Shown here: one piece after another, positions 35,249-43,879 of the stretch
How positions within the stretch are numbered: the stretch's first letter is position 1
Layout: the number at the start of each line of letters is the position of its first letter
Source: Candidatus Schekmanbacteria bacterium
GTDB taxonomy: Bacteria; Schekmanbacteria; GWA2-38-11; J061
DNA length: 64,000 nt
Assembly (NCBI GenBank): GCA_016219965.1
Contig: JACRJM010000010.1
Location: 154,330-218,329 of the forward strand
Reading direction: 5' to 3'
Position numbers and translations under genes: made by a program
Notes under the pieces: generated by a model
Database searches by the model: none
What the model saw: only the letters and a program-made list of their open reading frames with translations
What the model was told of the DNA's origin: nothing

Positions 35249-36985
35249 CTAATATGCACCGGCTCTTTTTAAAACAGCAATTATCGTTCTAAACAAAATT
35301 TTTATGTCCAGCCATACAGACTGGTTCTCGACATAGAAAACATCATACCTTATCCAGCTGTGAAAGGGGGAATCGCTTCTTCCTTCGACCTGCCATAATC
35401 CGGTAATCCCCGGTTTAACTTTAAGGCGGATGTCACGCCAGCTGGAGCAGAATTTCATTTCTTCCATCACAAGAGGTCTAGGACCTACAAGGCTCATGTC
35501 TCCTTTCAAAACATTGATAAACTGCGGAAGCTCGTCAAGGCTCGTGGAACGAAGTATTCTCCCCACTTTTGTAACGCGGGGATCTTTTGACAGTTTGAAC
35601 ATCGGACCGTCGCATTCTTTCTGAGCAGCAAGCTTTTCTTGCAGGCTCTCTGCATCTTCAATCATTGTCCTGAATTTGAGCATGCCGAACTCTTTTCCGT
35701 CTTTTCCGCATCTCTTCTGCCAGAATACAATGGGCCCTCTTGAATCAATTCTAATTGCGGCAGCTATCAAAAGCATCAAGGGAGAAAAAACAATTAATCC
35801 CAAAGAAGCAAAAACAATATCTACGAAACGTTTTATTCTGAGGAATGTCCTGTACTTAAAACGATTTACCTGCGGAGAATCAATAGCAGCGACACCGTTA
35901 AACTCATAACCCGCAGGGAGAAGATTTATATCCCCGAAACTGAGATTTCCCACAAGCACCTTATTCTTAAAAGATTTTCCTGAGTTGATATAAAGACCGC
36001 TGCCGGCAATGCAATAACCGAGCGCCGAGCCTTGTTCCACCCTGCAGTTATCCCAGAGAATGCTTTCCCTCACAAGAACCCCTCTTCCTATCGTGCACCC
36101 GTTCCCAAGCACAGTCGGTCCGATTATCCGTGAACCCTCTTCAATCATACAGTTATTCCCGATTAACACCGGCCCGAGAATATACGTATTTGGAGATATT
36201 GACACATTTTCTCCTACCCATATCCCTTCGGCAAGCATTTTATAACCGTCCTCTGCATGCCCCGTAAACAGGTTCTCCCTGTGGGCTTCATAATAATCTT
36301 CTATGCTGTTGATTGCTTTACAGCTTTCTTTTATTTCATAGGTATATGCGCTTAATGAGGCATTCTTCAAAAGAGGAATAAGCTGCTCCTGAATGTCGAA
36401 ATAACCATCATCTTTTACAAACTCAAGCGCCTCGGGATTAAAAACATAAACACCAAGAGGCTTCATTACAGATCTTCTTTCCACTGAATGATGTATGCTG
36501 TAAAAAGAACCCACAGCATTGTTGTCTGCAACCTGAACTCCTTCTGAAAGAAATCTTTTTGTAACCTGCACTGCGATTGTTACAACAGAGTGATTTTCAT
36601 CATGATATGCTACAATGTCATTAAGGTTGATGGTACCGAGAAAGGAGTTCCCATCTACAACCAGAAACTTGTCATTTCCTATAAAATCCCTCATGTCCCT
36701 CAGTATCCCTGCGCTCCCACGAGGTTTTTCGTCATCAGTATAATGTATATCTATAGTAAGACCGTTTTTACGTTTAAGGCTTTCGAGATATGCTGTTGAA
36801 GCACTACCCATCGACGCGGCAAAAACAATCTCATTTATCCCCATTCCGGCAAGACAATGTATCGTGTATTCGACAAGCGGTCTGTTAAAAACCGGCAGCA
36901 TAAAGACCGGTTTATCCTTCGTCAGAGGACTTAACCTCTTACTTAATTTATCTGCGAGAATTATACATTTAGTAATTTTAGTCAT
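35249..36985 (-). CDS. Fusion: degenerate NDP-sugar pyrophosphorylase, beta-helix and phosphoglycosyltransferase
   Basis: The 578-residue protein has three parts. Residues 1-240 resemble sugar-1-phosphate nucleotidyltransferases, but the signature G-G-x-G-T-R is changed to A-D-K-L-S-K-R, so catalysis is doubtful. Residues 245-340 are hexapeptide (left-handed beta-helix) repeats. From about 380 to the end is a bacterial sugar transferase (WbaP/PglC type): one membrane helix, K-F-R-T-M, the catalytic D-E in S-L-D-E-L-P-Q-F, and V-G-P-R-P. The C-terminal part should start the glycan on undecaprenyl phosphate; the N-terminal part may bind the nucleotide sugar. ATG 36985 is used; a TTG at 36991 is possible, and no good ribosome site precedes either. 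It is the first gene of the glycan locus. Confidence 0.88.
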   Translation of the reverse strand: MTKITKCIILADKLSKRLSPLTKDKPVFMLPVFNRPLVEYTIHCLAGMGINEIVFAASMGSASTAYLESLKRKNGLTIDIHYTDDEKPRGSAGILRDMRDFIGNDKFLVVDGNSFLGTINLNDIVAYHDENHSVVTIAVQVTKRFLSEGVQVADNNAVGSFYSIHHSVERRSVMKPLGVYVFNPEALEFVKDDGYFDIQEQLIPLLKNASLSAYTYEIKESCKAINSIEDYYEAHRENLFTGHAEDGYKMLAEGIWVGENVSISPNTYILGPVLIGNNCMIEEGSRIIGPTVLGNGCTIGRGVLVRESILWDNCRVEQGSALGYCIAGSGLYINSGKSFKNKVLVGNLSFGDINLLPAGYEFNGVAAIDSPQVNRFKYRTFLRIKRFVDIVFASLGLIVFSPLMLLIAAAIRIDSRGPIVFWQKRCGKDGKEFGMLKFRTMIEDAESLQEKLAAQKECDGPMFKLSKDPRVTKVGRILRSTSLDELPQFINVLKGDMSLVGPRPLVMEEMKFCSSWRDIRLKVKPGITGLWQVEGRSDSPFHSWIRYDVFYVENQSVWLDIKILFRTIIAVLKRAGAY

Positions 36986-37239
36986 AATCAATTATATAAT
37001 AACGCAACCTACTAATTTAGTCACCTTTTCTAATCAACAGAATCCATACTTACTGTTTATCAAATAATTTCAATCTGTGGCTGTAAGAAAAGTTACATTG
37101 TTATTTTTTAATACTCATTATTGAAAAAACTATCATATACAGGATTTAAGGTAATATTACAACCTCAGCCGTGTTTTAGGAATCTTAAACAAAAGCGGAA
37201 ATAAACCAGTTAAGATATTTGTTGTAGGCAACATTAAAC

Positions 37240-38460
37240 TTAATTATTGAGAAATGCCGCTATGTCGGCAAGCTCAGAGTCTTCCATCAATGGCCACTGT
37301 ATATTCTTCTTTTTCATCTCATCGCGCATCTTGGGCCCATGGTTCCACATCGCCCACGCCATATAAATCGGAGAAATTTTATTATTGTCAGACGGCAGGG
37401 ATATCTTCCCATCTATTTTCCCGGTTCCTTTTACATGGCAGGAAGAACACTTCTTTGTATTGAAAAGCTCCGCGCCCATTTTGGCATCCCCGGCAGTTTC
37501 AACCCGTCTTAAACTTAAAAGATATGCAACCAGATGAGACATCTCATCAGAAGTAAGCTCTAATTTTCCTTCGCTGATACTGGCTCCTCTGGAAATCATA
37601 AGCGGGGAATGATTCCACATTAGCCCTGCAATCTGCATTATGGTGATGATTCCATTTTCCCCGGAACTTAATGCCTTCGAAAGATCGGGGCCTGCTTTTC
37701 CTCCCTTGCCATATACCGAATGGCAGGCGATGCATCCCTTCCTCCGGAAAATCTCCTCTCCTTCAGCGGCATTCCCGGGCGACAAATATTCTTTTTCAGA
37801 CACACCTGATACTTCCTTTATATAAGCCACAAGATCTGCCATGTCGCTTTTTTCAAAGGTAGGCCATTTTATCCCTTTTTTAGCCATTTCTCTTTTCATC
37901 GCAGGCGCATGGTTCCACATGAGATCAGCCCATACAACCGGGCTTGTATATTTTCCCCAGCCCGAAAGCTCAGGCCCCACACGTCCACCTTTCCCTTTAA
38001 TAGAATGGCATACGCTGCATTTTTTTTCTTCGAAAAAAGATGCCCCTTTTTTTGGATCACCGATCTCAATGGTAGAGCGTATAAAGGTAAGAAAGGAGAA
38101 GATATCTGACATCTCCTCTTTTGACACAGGTTCGTATTTGATTTCTTTAAGGACTATTTTCTCAAGCATAACCGGCGCATGGTTCCAGAGGGATGAAGCC
38201 AAACTGCTTTCAGTTATATCCCGTCTCTTATCTTCTGACACCGCAAGGTCAGGCCCCTCATTTCCGCCTTCTCCCCAAACCGAATGGCATTTGATACACC
38301 CCTTCTCATAAAAAGCTTTCCATCCTTTCGTAGGATTTCCCTGTTCTGAAGTCTTATCATTAATACTCTCAGAAGATGATACAGGGGGAGAGGCAAGAAG
38401 CAGTATCAACATGATCAGGAAGAGAACACACAAACTCTGAGATTTCAAGTTCCCCCTCAT
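37240..38460 (-). CDS. Cytochrome c with four tandem class I-type haem domains
   Basis: The roughly 406-residue exported protein has a signal peptide and four repeats of about 95 residues. Each has a CXXCH (CIKCH, CSVCH, CIACH, CSSCH), a G-x-G-G-x-x-G-P-[DE]-L block in the first three, and an M-W-N-H-x-P-x-M type motif giving a probable axial Met. It should be periplasmic and may carry electrons to or from the membrane complex encoded just upstream. The ATG overlaps the stop of the small membrane protein gene (TGATG); a GTG three bases earlier is possible. It corresponds in place to the small cytochrome subunits of alternative complex III, but has four haem domains instead of one. Confidence 0.87.
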   Translation of the reverse strand: MRGNLKSQSLCVLFLIMLILLLASPPVSSSESINDKTSEQGNPTKGWKAFYEKGCIKCHSVWGEGGNEGPDLAVSEDKRRDITESSLASSLWNHAPVMLEKIVLKEIKYEPVSKEEMSDIFSFLTFIRSTIEIGDPKKGASFFEEKKCSVCHSIKGKGGRVGPELSGWGKYTSPVVWADLMWNHAPAMKREMAKKGIKWPTFEKSDMADLVAYIKEVSGVSEKEYLSPGNAAEGEEIFRRKGCIACHSVYGKGGKAGPDLSKALSSGENGIITIMQIAGLMWNHSPLMISRGASISEGKLELTSDEMSHLVAYLLSLRRVETAGDAKMGAELFNTKKCSSCHVKGTGKIDGKISLPSDNNKISPIYMAWAMWNHGPKMRDEMKKKNIQWPLMEDSELADIAAFLNN

Positions 38461-38789
38461 CACTGGTTCATCTCCTCTATTTTATTCATTGGTTTATCTT
38501 TGGGTTTATCTTTGAGTTTATCATTGAATTTATCATTAGGTCTGTCTTTAGCCAGAGTTATCCCAAAAAAGAGTGTACCTCCCACGCCGGCAAGAAGAAT
38601 GAATACCGGTATTATGAGAATAGCTATGACACGCGCAAAAGGCGCTGAAGGGTCATTCCATTCAGAAGCCCAAAAATAACCGTTAAGGAGAAAAACGATT
38701 ATAAACACAGCCATTCCCCATAAGGCGAGAACAATTGAAACATGTCCCGCAAAAGTTATTTTCCTGAATGTTGAGTCATCAATCTTCAA
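38460..38789 (-). CDS. Small two-helix membrane protein of the oxidoreductase operon
   Basis: The 109-residue protein has two membrane helices (about residues 16-36 and 52-75) and a charged cytoplasmic tail made of four-residue repeats of the K-D-K-P type. The tail is encoded by a 12-base tandem repeat. No known domain is recognised. The start is TTG with GGAG seven bases upstream; it overlaps the next gene. Position and topology suggest an accessory subunit of the alternative complex III/Qrc-like complex. Confidence 0.75.
   Translation of the reverse strand: MKIDDSTFRKITFAGHVSIVLALWGMAVFIIVFLLNGYFWASEWNDPSAPFARVIAILIIPVFILLAGVGGTLFFGITLAKDRPNDKFNDKLKDKPKDKPMNKIEEMNQ
38491..38550. repeat. 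Five 12-base tandem repeats encoding the charged tail
   Basis: Units read GGTTTATCTTTG twice, then AGTTTATCATTG, AATTTATCATTA and GGTCTGTCTTTA. They are in frame within the small membrane protein gene, encoding K-D-K-P/N-D-K-L-type tetrapeptides, so copy-number change would keep the frame. Confidence 0.85.
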
Positions 38790-38800
38790 TCTTATTCTCC

Positions 38801-40165
38801 CTAATCAGCCCGTTCCGGTTCATTTTTCAGTCCCGGCAGATAGCTTTCAACCCTCTCGCTTACCTCCTGTACAGATTTTTTACGCCCCTCTTTTATTTCC
38901 CATATGGATATTACGGGAAAGAACTTTGTAAATAAAACATAGAGGAGGATAAAACCCGCAAAACATCCTGCCATTTCTGAAAACTCCACCCAGCTTGGGA
39001 AATAGTTTCCCCTGTCATAGGGAAGCCTTGGGTTGGCAAGCGTAGGTACAATGATGCAGAACCTTTCAAGCCACATTCCAATAGTGACTGAGACTGAAGC
39101 AATCACAATTCCGGTAATTGTTCTCGTCTTCTTGTTGCACAATATCGTAAATGGAATAACAAAACAGGTGATGCACATTACCCAGAAATAAGGGGAGAAG
39201 CGCCCGCTGAACTTTTCCCAGAATACCGCCATGTGAACCGGCTCCGCGCCGTAGAACGTCGTGATATACTCACAGAATGTAAAATAAAACCATAGCAGTG
39301 TCATAACAAGAAGAAGTAATGACATATTCTCGAAATGGACACGGCGTATATAGTTCTCAAGGTTAAACGCTTTTCTTAAAACCGCCATGGCGATAATAAG
39401 GGCTGCAATCCCTGAAAAAATCGCACCTGCCACAAAATAGGGACCGAATACAGTGCTGTGCCACATAGGCTGGACGGTCATGGCAAAAACATATGACACA
39501 ACCGTATGTACAGAAACAGCTACCGGGATAACGACAATCGCCATTATGGCAATCAATCTTTCAAGCACCTTCCACTGGAGAGGAGTCCCTTCCCAGCCAA
39601 GGGCAAGAATTGAATAAACGAGCTTCCTTATTTTCCCTTCAGAGCGGTCACGTATCAAAGCGATGTCAGGTATCATGGGAATATAAAGATAAACCGTGCT
39701 TGCTGTAAGATATGTCGTAATGCTCACCATATCCCACAATAGCGGGGACTGGAACCTTCCGTAGATTATCGGGTTTAACAACCTATCAGGTCTACCCATA
39801 TCCACAAAGGGATTTGCTGCACCGATAAAAAGAACCATCACTGTAATGATTTCAGCCGACCTTGTTATGGCTCTTCTCCATTCAGCCTTGGCTATCCGGA
39901 GGATTGCAGAGATAAGCGTACCCGCATGGCTTATGCCGATGAAGAATACGAAGTTTGTAATATACATCCCCCAGTAAACAGGACGGTTCAGATTGGTTAC
40001 CCCTAACCCCCATATGAGCTGTGACATATAAGCAATCCCGGCCCAGGCGACAATGGCAAGAAGAATACCTACTGTAATATAAAATCCCCTTCCTGTTTTA
40101 AATATGGGCTCAAGGAGAATGTCGTCAGGGTCTTCCCCGATGGTTTTTACTTTTTCATCCGCCAT
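38801..40165 (-). CDS. NrfD/PsrC-family quinone-interacting membrane subunit
   Basis: The 454-residue protein has about ten membrane helices with the NrfD pattern (N-R-P-V-Y-W-G-M-Y-I-T-N-F near residue 60, F-x-G-I-S-H-A-G-T-L-I-S, D-M-G-R-P-D-R). Conserved His and acidic residues within helices are those thought to form the quinone site and proton path. It is the ActC/QrcD-type subunit, linking the quinone pool to the periplasmic haem and iron-sulfur subunits. It is three bases behind the ferredoxin-subunit gene and eleven bases before the small membrane protein gene. Confidence 0.9.
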   Translation of the reverse strand: MADEKVKTIGEDPDDILLEPIFKTGRGFYITVGILLAIVAWAGIAYMSQLIWGLGVTNLNRPVYWGMYITNFVFFIGISHAGTLISAILRIAKAEWRRAITRSAEIITVMVLFIGAANPFVDMGRPDRLLNPIIYGRFQSPLLWDMVSITTYLTASTVYLYIPMIPDIALIRDRSEGKIRKLVYSILALGWEGTPLQWKVLERLIAIMAIVVIPVAVSVHTVVSYVFAMTVQPMWHSTVFGPYFVAGAIFSGIAALIIAMAVLRKAFNLENYIRRVHFENMSLLLLVMTLLWFYFTFCEYITTFYGAEPVHMAVFWEKFSGRFSPYFWVMCITCFVIPFTILCNKKTRTITGIVIASVSVTIGMWLERFCIIVPTLANPRLPYDRGNYFPSWVEFSEMAGCFAGFILLYVLFTKFFPVISIWEIKEGRKKSVQEVSERVESYLPGLKNEPERAD

Positions 40166-40168
40166 TTA

Positions 40169-40852
40169 TCATTCACCTTTTAAAAGGTAATAGACCTTAG
40201 GCTCTGTCCCTAAATCTTCCAATAACCGTGAAGCCCTGCGGCTTTTCGAAAGAACTGTAACCCTGTGCTGAGGATTGTCAAGGTCCCCGAAATACATCGC
40301 CTTGCCCGGGCAGGATTCGACGCATGCAGGCACATAATCATCTTCACGCATATCGCGGTTTTCAGACCTTGCCAGCTCTTTAGCCTTTTGCCATCTATGG
40401 TGGCAGAAGGAGCATTTTTCTACAACCCCCTTGGGGCGTACCGAGACATCAGGGTTAAGCGTTGCCATCATCTCACTGGGCCAGTACGGCACATACCAGT
40501 CGAAATATCGCACAGTATAAGGACAGGCGGTAGTACAGTACCGGCAGCCTATACAGCGTGGATAAATCTGCCCAACCAAACCTCCATCTCCTTTATATGT
40601 TGCTCTCACAGGACAGACCTTGGTACAGGGAGGTTTATCGCAGTGGAAACAGGGTCTTGGCATTATTTTCTTCTTCACATCAGGATATTCGCCTTCCTCA
40701 ATTGTAAGAATATCCATCCATCTTATGGACCTTCCTTCCCTGAAAAGCTGAGGATCAGAGAGCCCAATGTTGTTTTCCGAATTGCAGGCGATAATACAGG
40801 CTCCGCAGCCAGTGCATTTATCAAGGTCGATCACCATTCCCCATCGCGGCAT
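40169..40852 (-). CDS. Four-cluster ferredoxin subunit (NrfC/DmsB type)
   Basis: The 227-residue protein has the four Cys groups of the DmsB/PsrB family: C-T-G-C-G-A-C-I-I-A-C, C-F-H-C-D-K-P-P-C-T-K-V-C-P, C-I-G-C-R-Y-C-T-T-A-C-P and C-S-F-C with a later C-V-E-S-C-P, enough for four iron-sulfur clusters. It lacks its own signal peptide and would be carried across the membrane with the Tat-signal-bearing catalytic-type subunit encoded just upstream. In alternative complex III this part is fused to ActB; here it is separate, as in Qrc. Confidence 0.92.
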   Translation of the reverse strand: MPRWGMVIDLDKCTGCGACIIACNSENNIGLSDPQLFREGRSIRWMDILTIEEGEYPDVKKKIMPRPCFHCDKPPCTKVCPVRATYKGDGGLVGQIYPRCIGCRYCTTACPYTVRYFDWYVPYWPSEMMATLNPDVSVRPKGVVEKCSFCHHRWQKAKELARSENRDMREDDYVPACVESCPGKAMYFGDLDNPQHRVTVLSKSRRASRLLEDLGTEPKVYYLLKGE

Positions 40853-40870
40853 TTAATCACTCCTAAAACA

Positions 40871-43216
40871 TTATGCTTTATAAATCTTCACCTTCGTCTT
40901 ATCTGCAAGGAAAATCCCTGTAACTGGGTCACGCACAGCACTCATGATATCTGCTGCATTGCTTCCAATCCCATTTGACCATTCACCGGGGATAACATGC
41001 CCCATGCCGGCAGGGATTGAAACAAATTCTGGATGAATACTCTTTGTCGGTGTAACCTCTGCCCTTATCTTCCCTTTATCAGACTCCACTATAACCTCAT
41101 CTCCCCGCTTAAACCCGAGCTTTTTTGCGATCTCTTCATTTATCTCAATCCATGTATTCCATCTATCAGTCAGAACAGATGTTATATTATCAAGCATCCA
41201 GGGTGAATTCGGGTTGGTCAGTGCGGCAAGAGACGCAGGTTTAGAAACATGAAGTGCGAAATACTGCTCTCGTGTTTCATCCGTTTCCGTCAGCTCGGGG
41301 AAAGAATAATTCGTCATACTTTTGATTGCCGGCATAAGCTCAAATTTGCCGGTCGGTTTTAAAATAACACGCGATAATTCCCCATAATAATAAATCGGGT
41401 CCCACCATCCTCCTGCATCTATTATCGTTTTTTTGAATTCATCAAGTCCGCCTTCTGATGGGATCCTCCAGCCTGCTTTTTCAAGAAGTCTTACCCATGT
41501 CCCTTCAAATTCCTCTCCAAGCCTGCTCCCTCTTCCCGCTTCAAAAAGCCCTTCGATGGCAAGCTCTACGTAATCGCTGAAACTCTTCCAGTGAAAGTTT
41601 ATGGCGACCTCCGGAGAAAGTCCTGATGCAATGTTTAAAAGAACATCCTCAGATGCTTTGCATTCGACAACAGGCTCCACAACCGGCCGGGATATTGAAA
41701 ATACCTGATAACCTTCAGAGGTGGCAACAGCGGAGCCGTTCCATTTTTCGAGATATGTGCAGTCAGGAAGTATCATATCACAAAGAGATGATGTTTCATC
41801 CATTATACCGGAGAAACTCACCTTGAAAGGTATTTTATCAAGTGCTTTTCTCCACAGCGCGCTCTCTAAACTTGAGTAAATCGGATTTGCATTTTTTATG
41901 AAAAGAGCCTTTACCGGCGATTCCGGCGAAGAAATAATTTTACTTAGAAAATCCGTGTTATTCTCTCCATATATTGATGATGATTTCTCTCCTTCTTTTT
42001 TCAACACTATATCAGGAGGGAAAAGGATGCCGCCTTTCGTATTTATACTTCCTAAAAGAGCGTTAAGGCTATGGACTGCAAGCTGTATCCGCGTTTGCGT
42101 CCGATTTCCTACAGCCAATGCAGGTCTTGAAGAGGCAAAGTCTCTTGCAAGCCTTATTATTTCCTCAACCTTAACTCCCGTCATATTTGAAACATCAGAA
42201 GGGGCATATTCACTCATCACAACAGATTTGAAGCCCCTCTCTGTTTTTCCGCTTTCATCAGTCCGGTCTTCAAAGCCGCTGCAGTTTATATTCACAAAAT
42301 TATAATCATAGAGGTCTTCCCTTATGATCACATGCGCAACACCCAGAGCAAGAACGCCCTCGGTTCCGGGCCTTACCGGTATCCATTTGTCCGCAGTCGA
42401 AGCAGATGCGGACAATCTCGGACCCACGTGAACAAATCTGCATCTGCCCGATGGTCTTTCGCTGTGGGCCTGTCCATAAGCTTTTAAAGACTGCATGAGG
42501 TTCTCGTGGCTTTCAAAGATATCAGTATTGAAAGAGAGGACAAAATTGGAATTACCAATATCATAGGAAGGGGCAGCATTTATCCCCTGCATCAAATAAA
42601 TTGCATCGAGCATGGATGAATCATAATAATCATGCCCATCCATGTAGCAGATATAGTTTGGACTTCCATAAGCCTGCATAAACCTGTCAGCAAAACTTAC
42701 TTCAAGACTGGTTGAAGGCTTCCCATGCAAAAACATAAGAGACTGCGGGCTTTGTGTCCTCAGGGATTTAAGATTACCGGTAACAGCTTTCATGGCATCA
42801 TCCCAGGATATCCTTTCCCATTTTGAACTGTCGCCGCTTCCGGTTTTTTTCATCGGACCCGAAAGCCTGTTAGGATTATAAAGGATATGAAGCCCGTTCA
42901 CACCTCTGGGGCATATGCCGCCGCGGTTTACAGGATGGGCAGAATTCCCCTCTATGCTTACAAGACGGCCATCAATCGTCCTTGCACGGATGCCGCAGGA
43001 GCTTGAGCAGAGATTGCACGTCGTAGTCTTCCATGTTTCAATGCCGTGCGGAACCGGGACCTCCTCAAATCTGTTCAGGAATTCATGGATTCCCTTGTTC
43101 ACATTTTTTATCTTCTGGCAGCCGCCAAGTGCAGTAGCAGAAGCGGCTCCGGAAGCTTTTAGAAATGATCTTCTTTTTATATTTCTATGCTTCTTCAAAA
43201 CACCTTTTCTCCTCAT
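40871..43216 (-). CDS. Tat-exported molybdopterin-oxidoreductase-like subunit (ActB1/QrcB type)
   Basis: The 781-residue protein begins with a twin-arginine signal (R-R-S-F-L-K at about 15-20, ending near A-L-G-G-C). A [4Fe-4S] site follows with C-N-L-C-S-S-S-C and C-P-R-G, and then the domains of the DMSO reductase superfamily. Its operon partners identify it with the large subunit of alternative complex III or Qrc, where the molybdopterin site is usually empty; whether a cofactor is bound here is not clear from sequence. It lies 18 bases from both the pentahaem gene and the ferredoxin gene. Confidence 0.88.
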   Translation of the reverse strand: MRRKGVLKKHRNIKRRSFLKASGAASATALGGCQKIKNVNKGIHEFLNRFEEVPVPHGIETWKTTTCNLCSSSCGIRARTIDGRLVSIEGNSAHPVNRGGICPRGVNGLHILYNPNRLSGPMKKTGSGDSSKWERISWDDAMKAVTGNLKSLRTQSPQSLMFLHGKPSTSLEVSFADRFMQAYGSPNYICYMDGHDYYDSSMLDAIYLMQGINAAPSYDIGNSNFVLSFNTDIFESHENLMQSLKAYGQAHSERPSGRCRFVHVGPRLSASASTADKWIPVRPGTEGVLALGVAHVIIREDLYDYNFVNINCSGFEDRTDESGKTERGFKSVVMSEYAPSDVSNMTGVKVEEIIRLARDFASSRPALAVGNRTQTRIQLAVHSLNALLGSINTKGGILFPPDIVLKKEGEKSSSIYGENNTDFLSKIISSPESPVKALFIKNANPIYSSLESALWRKALDKIPFKVSFSGIMDETSSLCDMILPDCTYLEKWNGSAVATSEGYQVFSISRPVVEPVVECKASEDVLLNIASGLSPEVAINFHWKSFSDYVELAIEGLFEAGRGSRLGEEFEGTWVRLLEKAGWRIPSEGGLDEFKKTIIDAGGWWDPIYYYGELSRVILKPTGKFELMPAIKSMTNYSFPELTETDETREQYFALHVSKPASLAALTNPNSPWMLDNITSVLTDRWNTWIEINEEIAKKLGFKRGDEVIVESDKGKIRAEVTPTKSIHPEFVSIPAGMGHVIPGEWSNGIGSNAADIMSAVRDPVTGIFLADKTKVKIYKA

Positions 43217-43234
43217 TATTCTTTCCCAGCTTTC

Positions 43235-43735
43235 TCAGCGGTGACAATCCACACAATCCCATACAACGTTCCGCTCCTTGTGACATTCGATGCAGTCTTC
43301 CATCACCAATGTTTTAAGAGGACTTGTAAGCGGCTCGGTCATCTTCCATACTTCGCCATGGCATTTCACGCAGTCAATATTCGCTATGCCCACATGCCTT
43401 CTGTGCGAAAAATAAACATGAGAAGGGAGTTTAAAAACCCTTTCCCATTCCAGGTCTTCATGCCTTGAGGAAGCCTGTCTTATCTTTTCCTCCTCAGGGC
43501 TGTCCGTTATTTTGCTCTCATGACAACCAAGGCAGATACCTATATCAGGAATACCTGCAAAAGTTTGTTTCTTAACATAGACATGACATGCCTCGCATTC
43601 AATGCCCTGTCCTACGACATGTACTTTGTGGCTGAATTTTACAATCCGGCCTGAGAACTTAGAGAGAGGGAAAACAGAAACTGTAATGCCCCCACAGAAA
43701 ATAAGAATAAGTGCAGGTACCAAAAATTTCTTCAT
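43235..43735 (-). CDS. Pentahaem c-type cytochrome (ActA/QrcA-like)
   Basis: The 166-residue protein has an N-terminal hydrophobic segment (signal anchor or signal peptide) and five CXXCH motifs (CEACH, CLGCH, CVKCH, CIECH, CVDCH), with extra His in F-S-H-K-V-H and F-S-H-R-R-H for bis-His coordination. Five haems match ActA of alternative complex III, while Qrc has six. It is the first gene of the operon, behind a sigma-70-like promoter, and ends 18 bases before the molybdopterin-like subunit gene. No clear ribosome site precedes the ATG. Confidence 0.88.
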   Translation of the reverse strand: MKKFLVPALILIFCGGITVSVFPLSKFSGRIVKFSHKVHVVGQGIECEACHVYVKKQTFAGIPDIGICLGCHESKITDSPEEEKIRQASSRHEDLEWERVFKLPSHVYFSHRRHVGIANIDCVKCHGEVWKMTEPLTSPLKTLVMEDCIECHKERNVVWDCVDCHR

Positions 43736-43772
43736 GATTATTATTATAAAATAAAAACCACAATATTAGGCA

Positions 43773-43800
43773 ACTATAATTTCACTTCTGTAATTTTCAA
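43773..43800 (-). promoter_or_regulatory. Sigma-70-like promoter of the ActA-type operon
   Basis: On the minus strand TTGAAA (43800-43795) and TATAGT (43778-43773) are 16 bases apart, each matching at 5 of 6 positions. The predicted start near 43766 gives a leader of about 30 bases to ATG 43735. Confidence 0.55.
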
Positions 43801-43808
43801 TTCCTTTC

Positions 43809-43837
43809 TTGCCATTAACAGAGAGTAAAGGTATCTT
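43809..43837 (+). promoter_or_regulatory. Possible promoter of the SGNH-type gene
   Basis: TTGCCA (43809-43814) and TATCTT (43832-43837) are 17 bases apart; matches are 5 and 4 of 6. The start would be near 43844, some 36 bases before ATG 43880. It is divergent from, and close to, the cytochrome operon promoter. Confidence 0.4.
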
Positions 43838-43879
43838 AATGTCAGAGCAAAAGTTTTATTAAAAACTTAACCTGTATTT

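Noticed and set aside
36985-36996. TATAAT five bases before the ATG of the phosphoglycosyltransferase fusion, suggesting a leaderless transcript
   Set aside because: No -35 element lies at suitable spacing and the region is AT-rich, so a chance match is likely.
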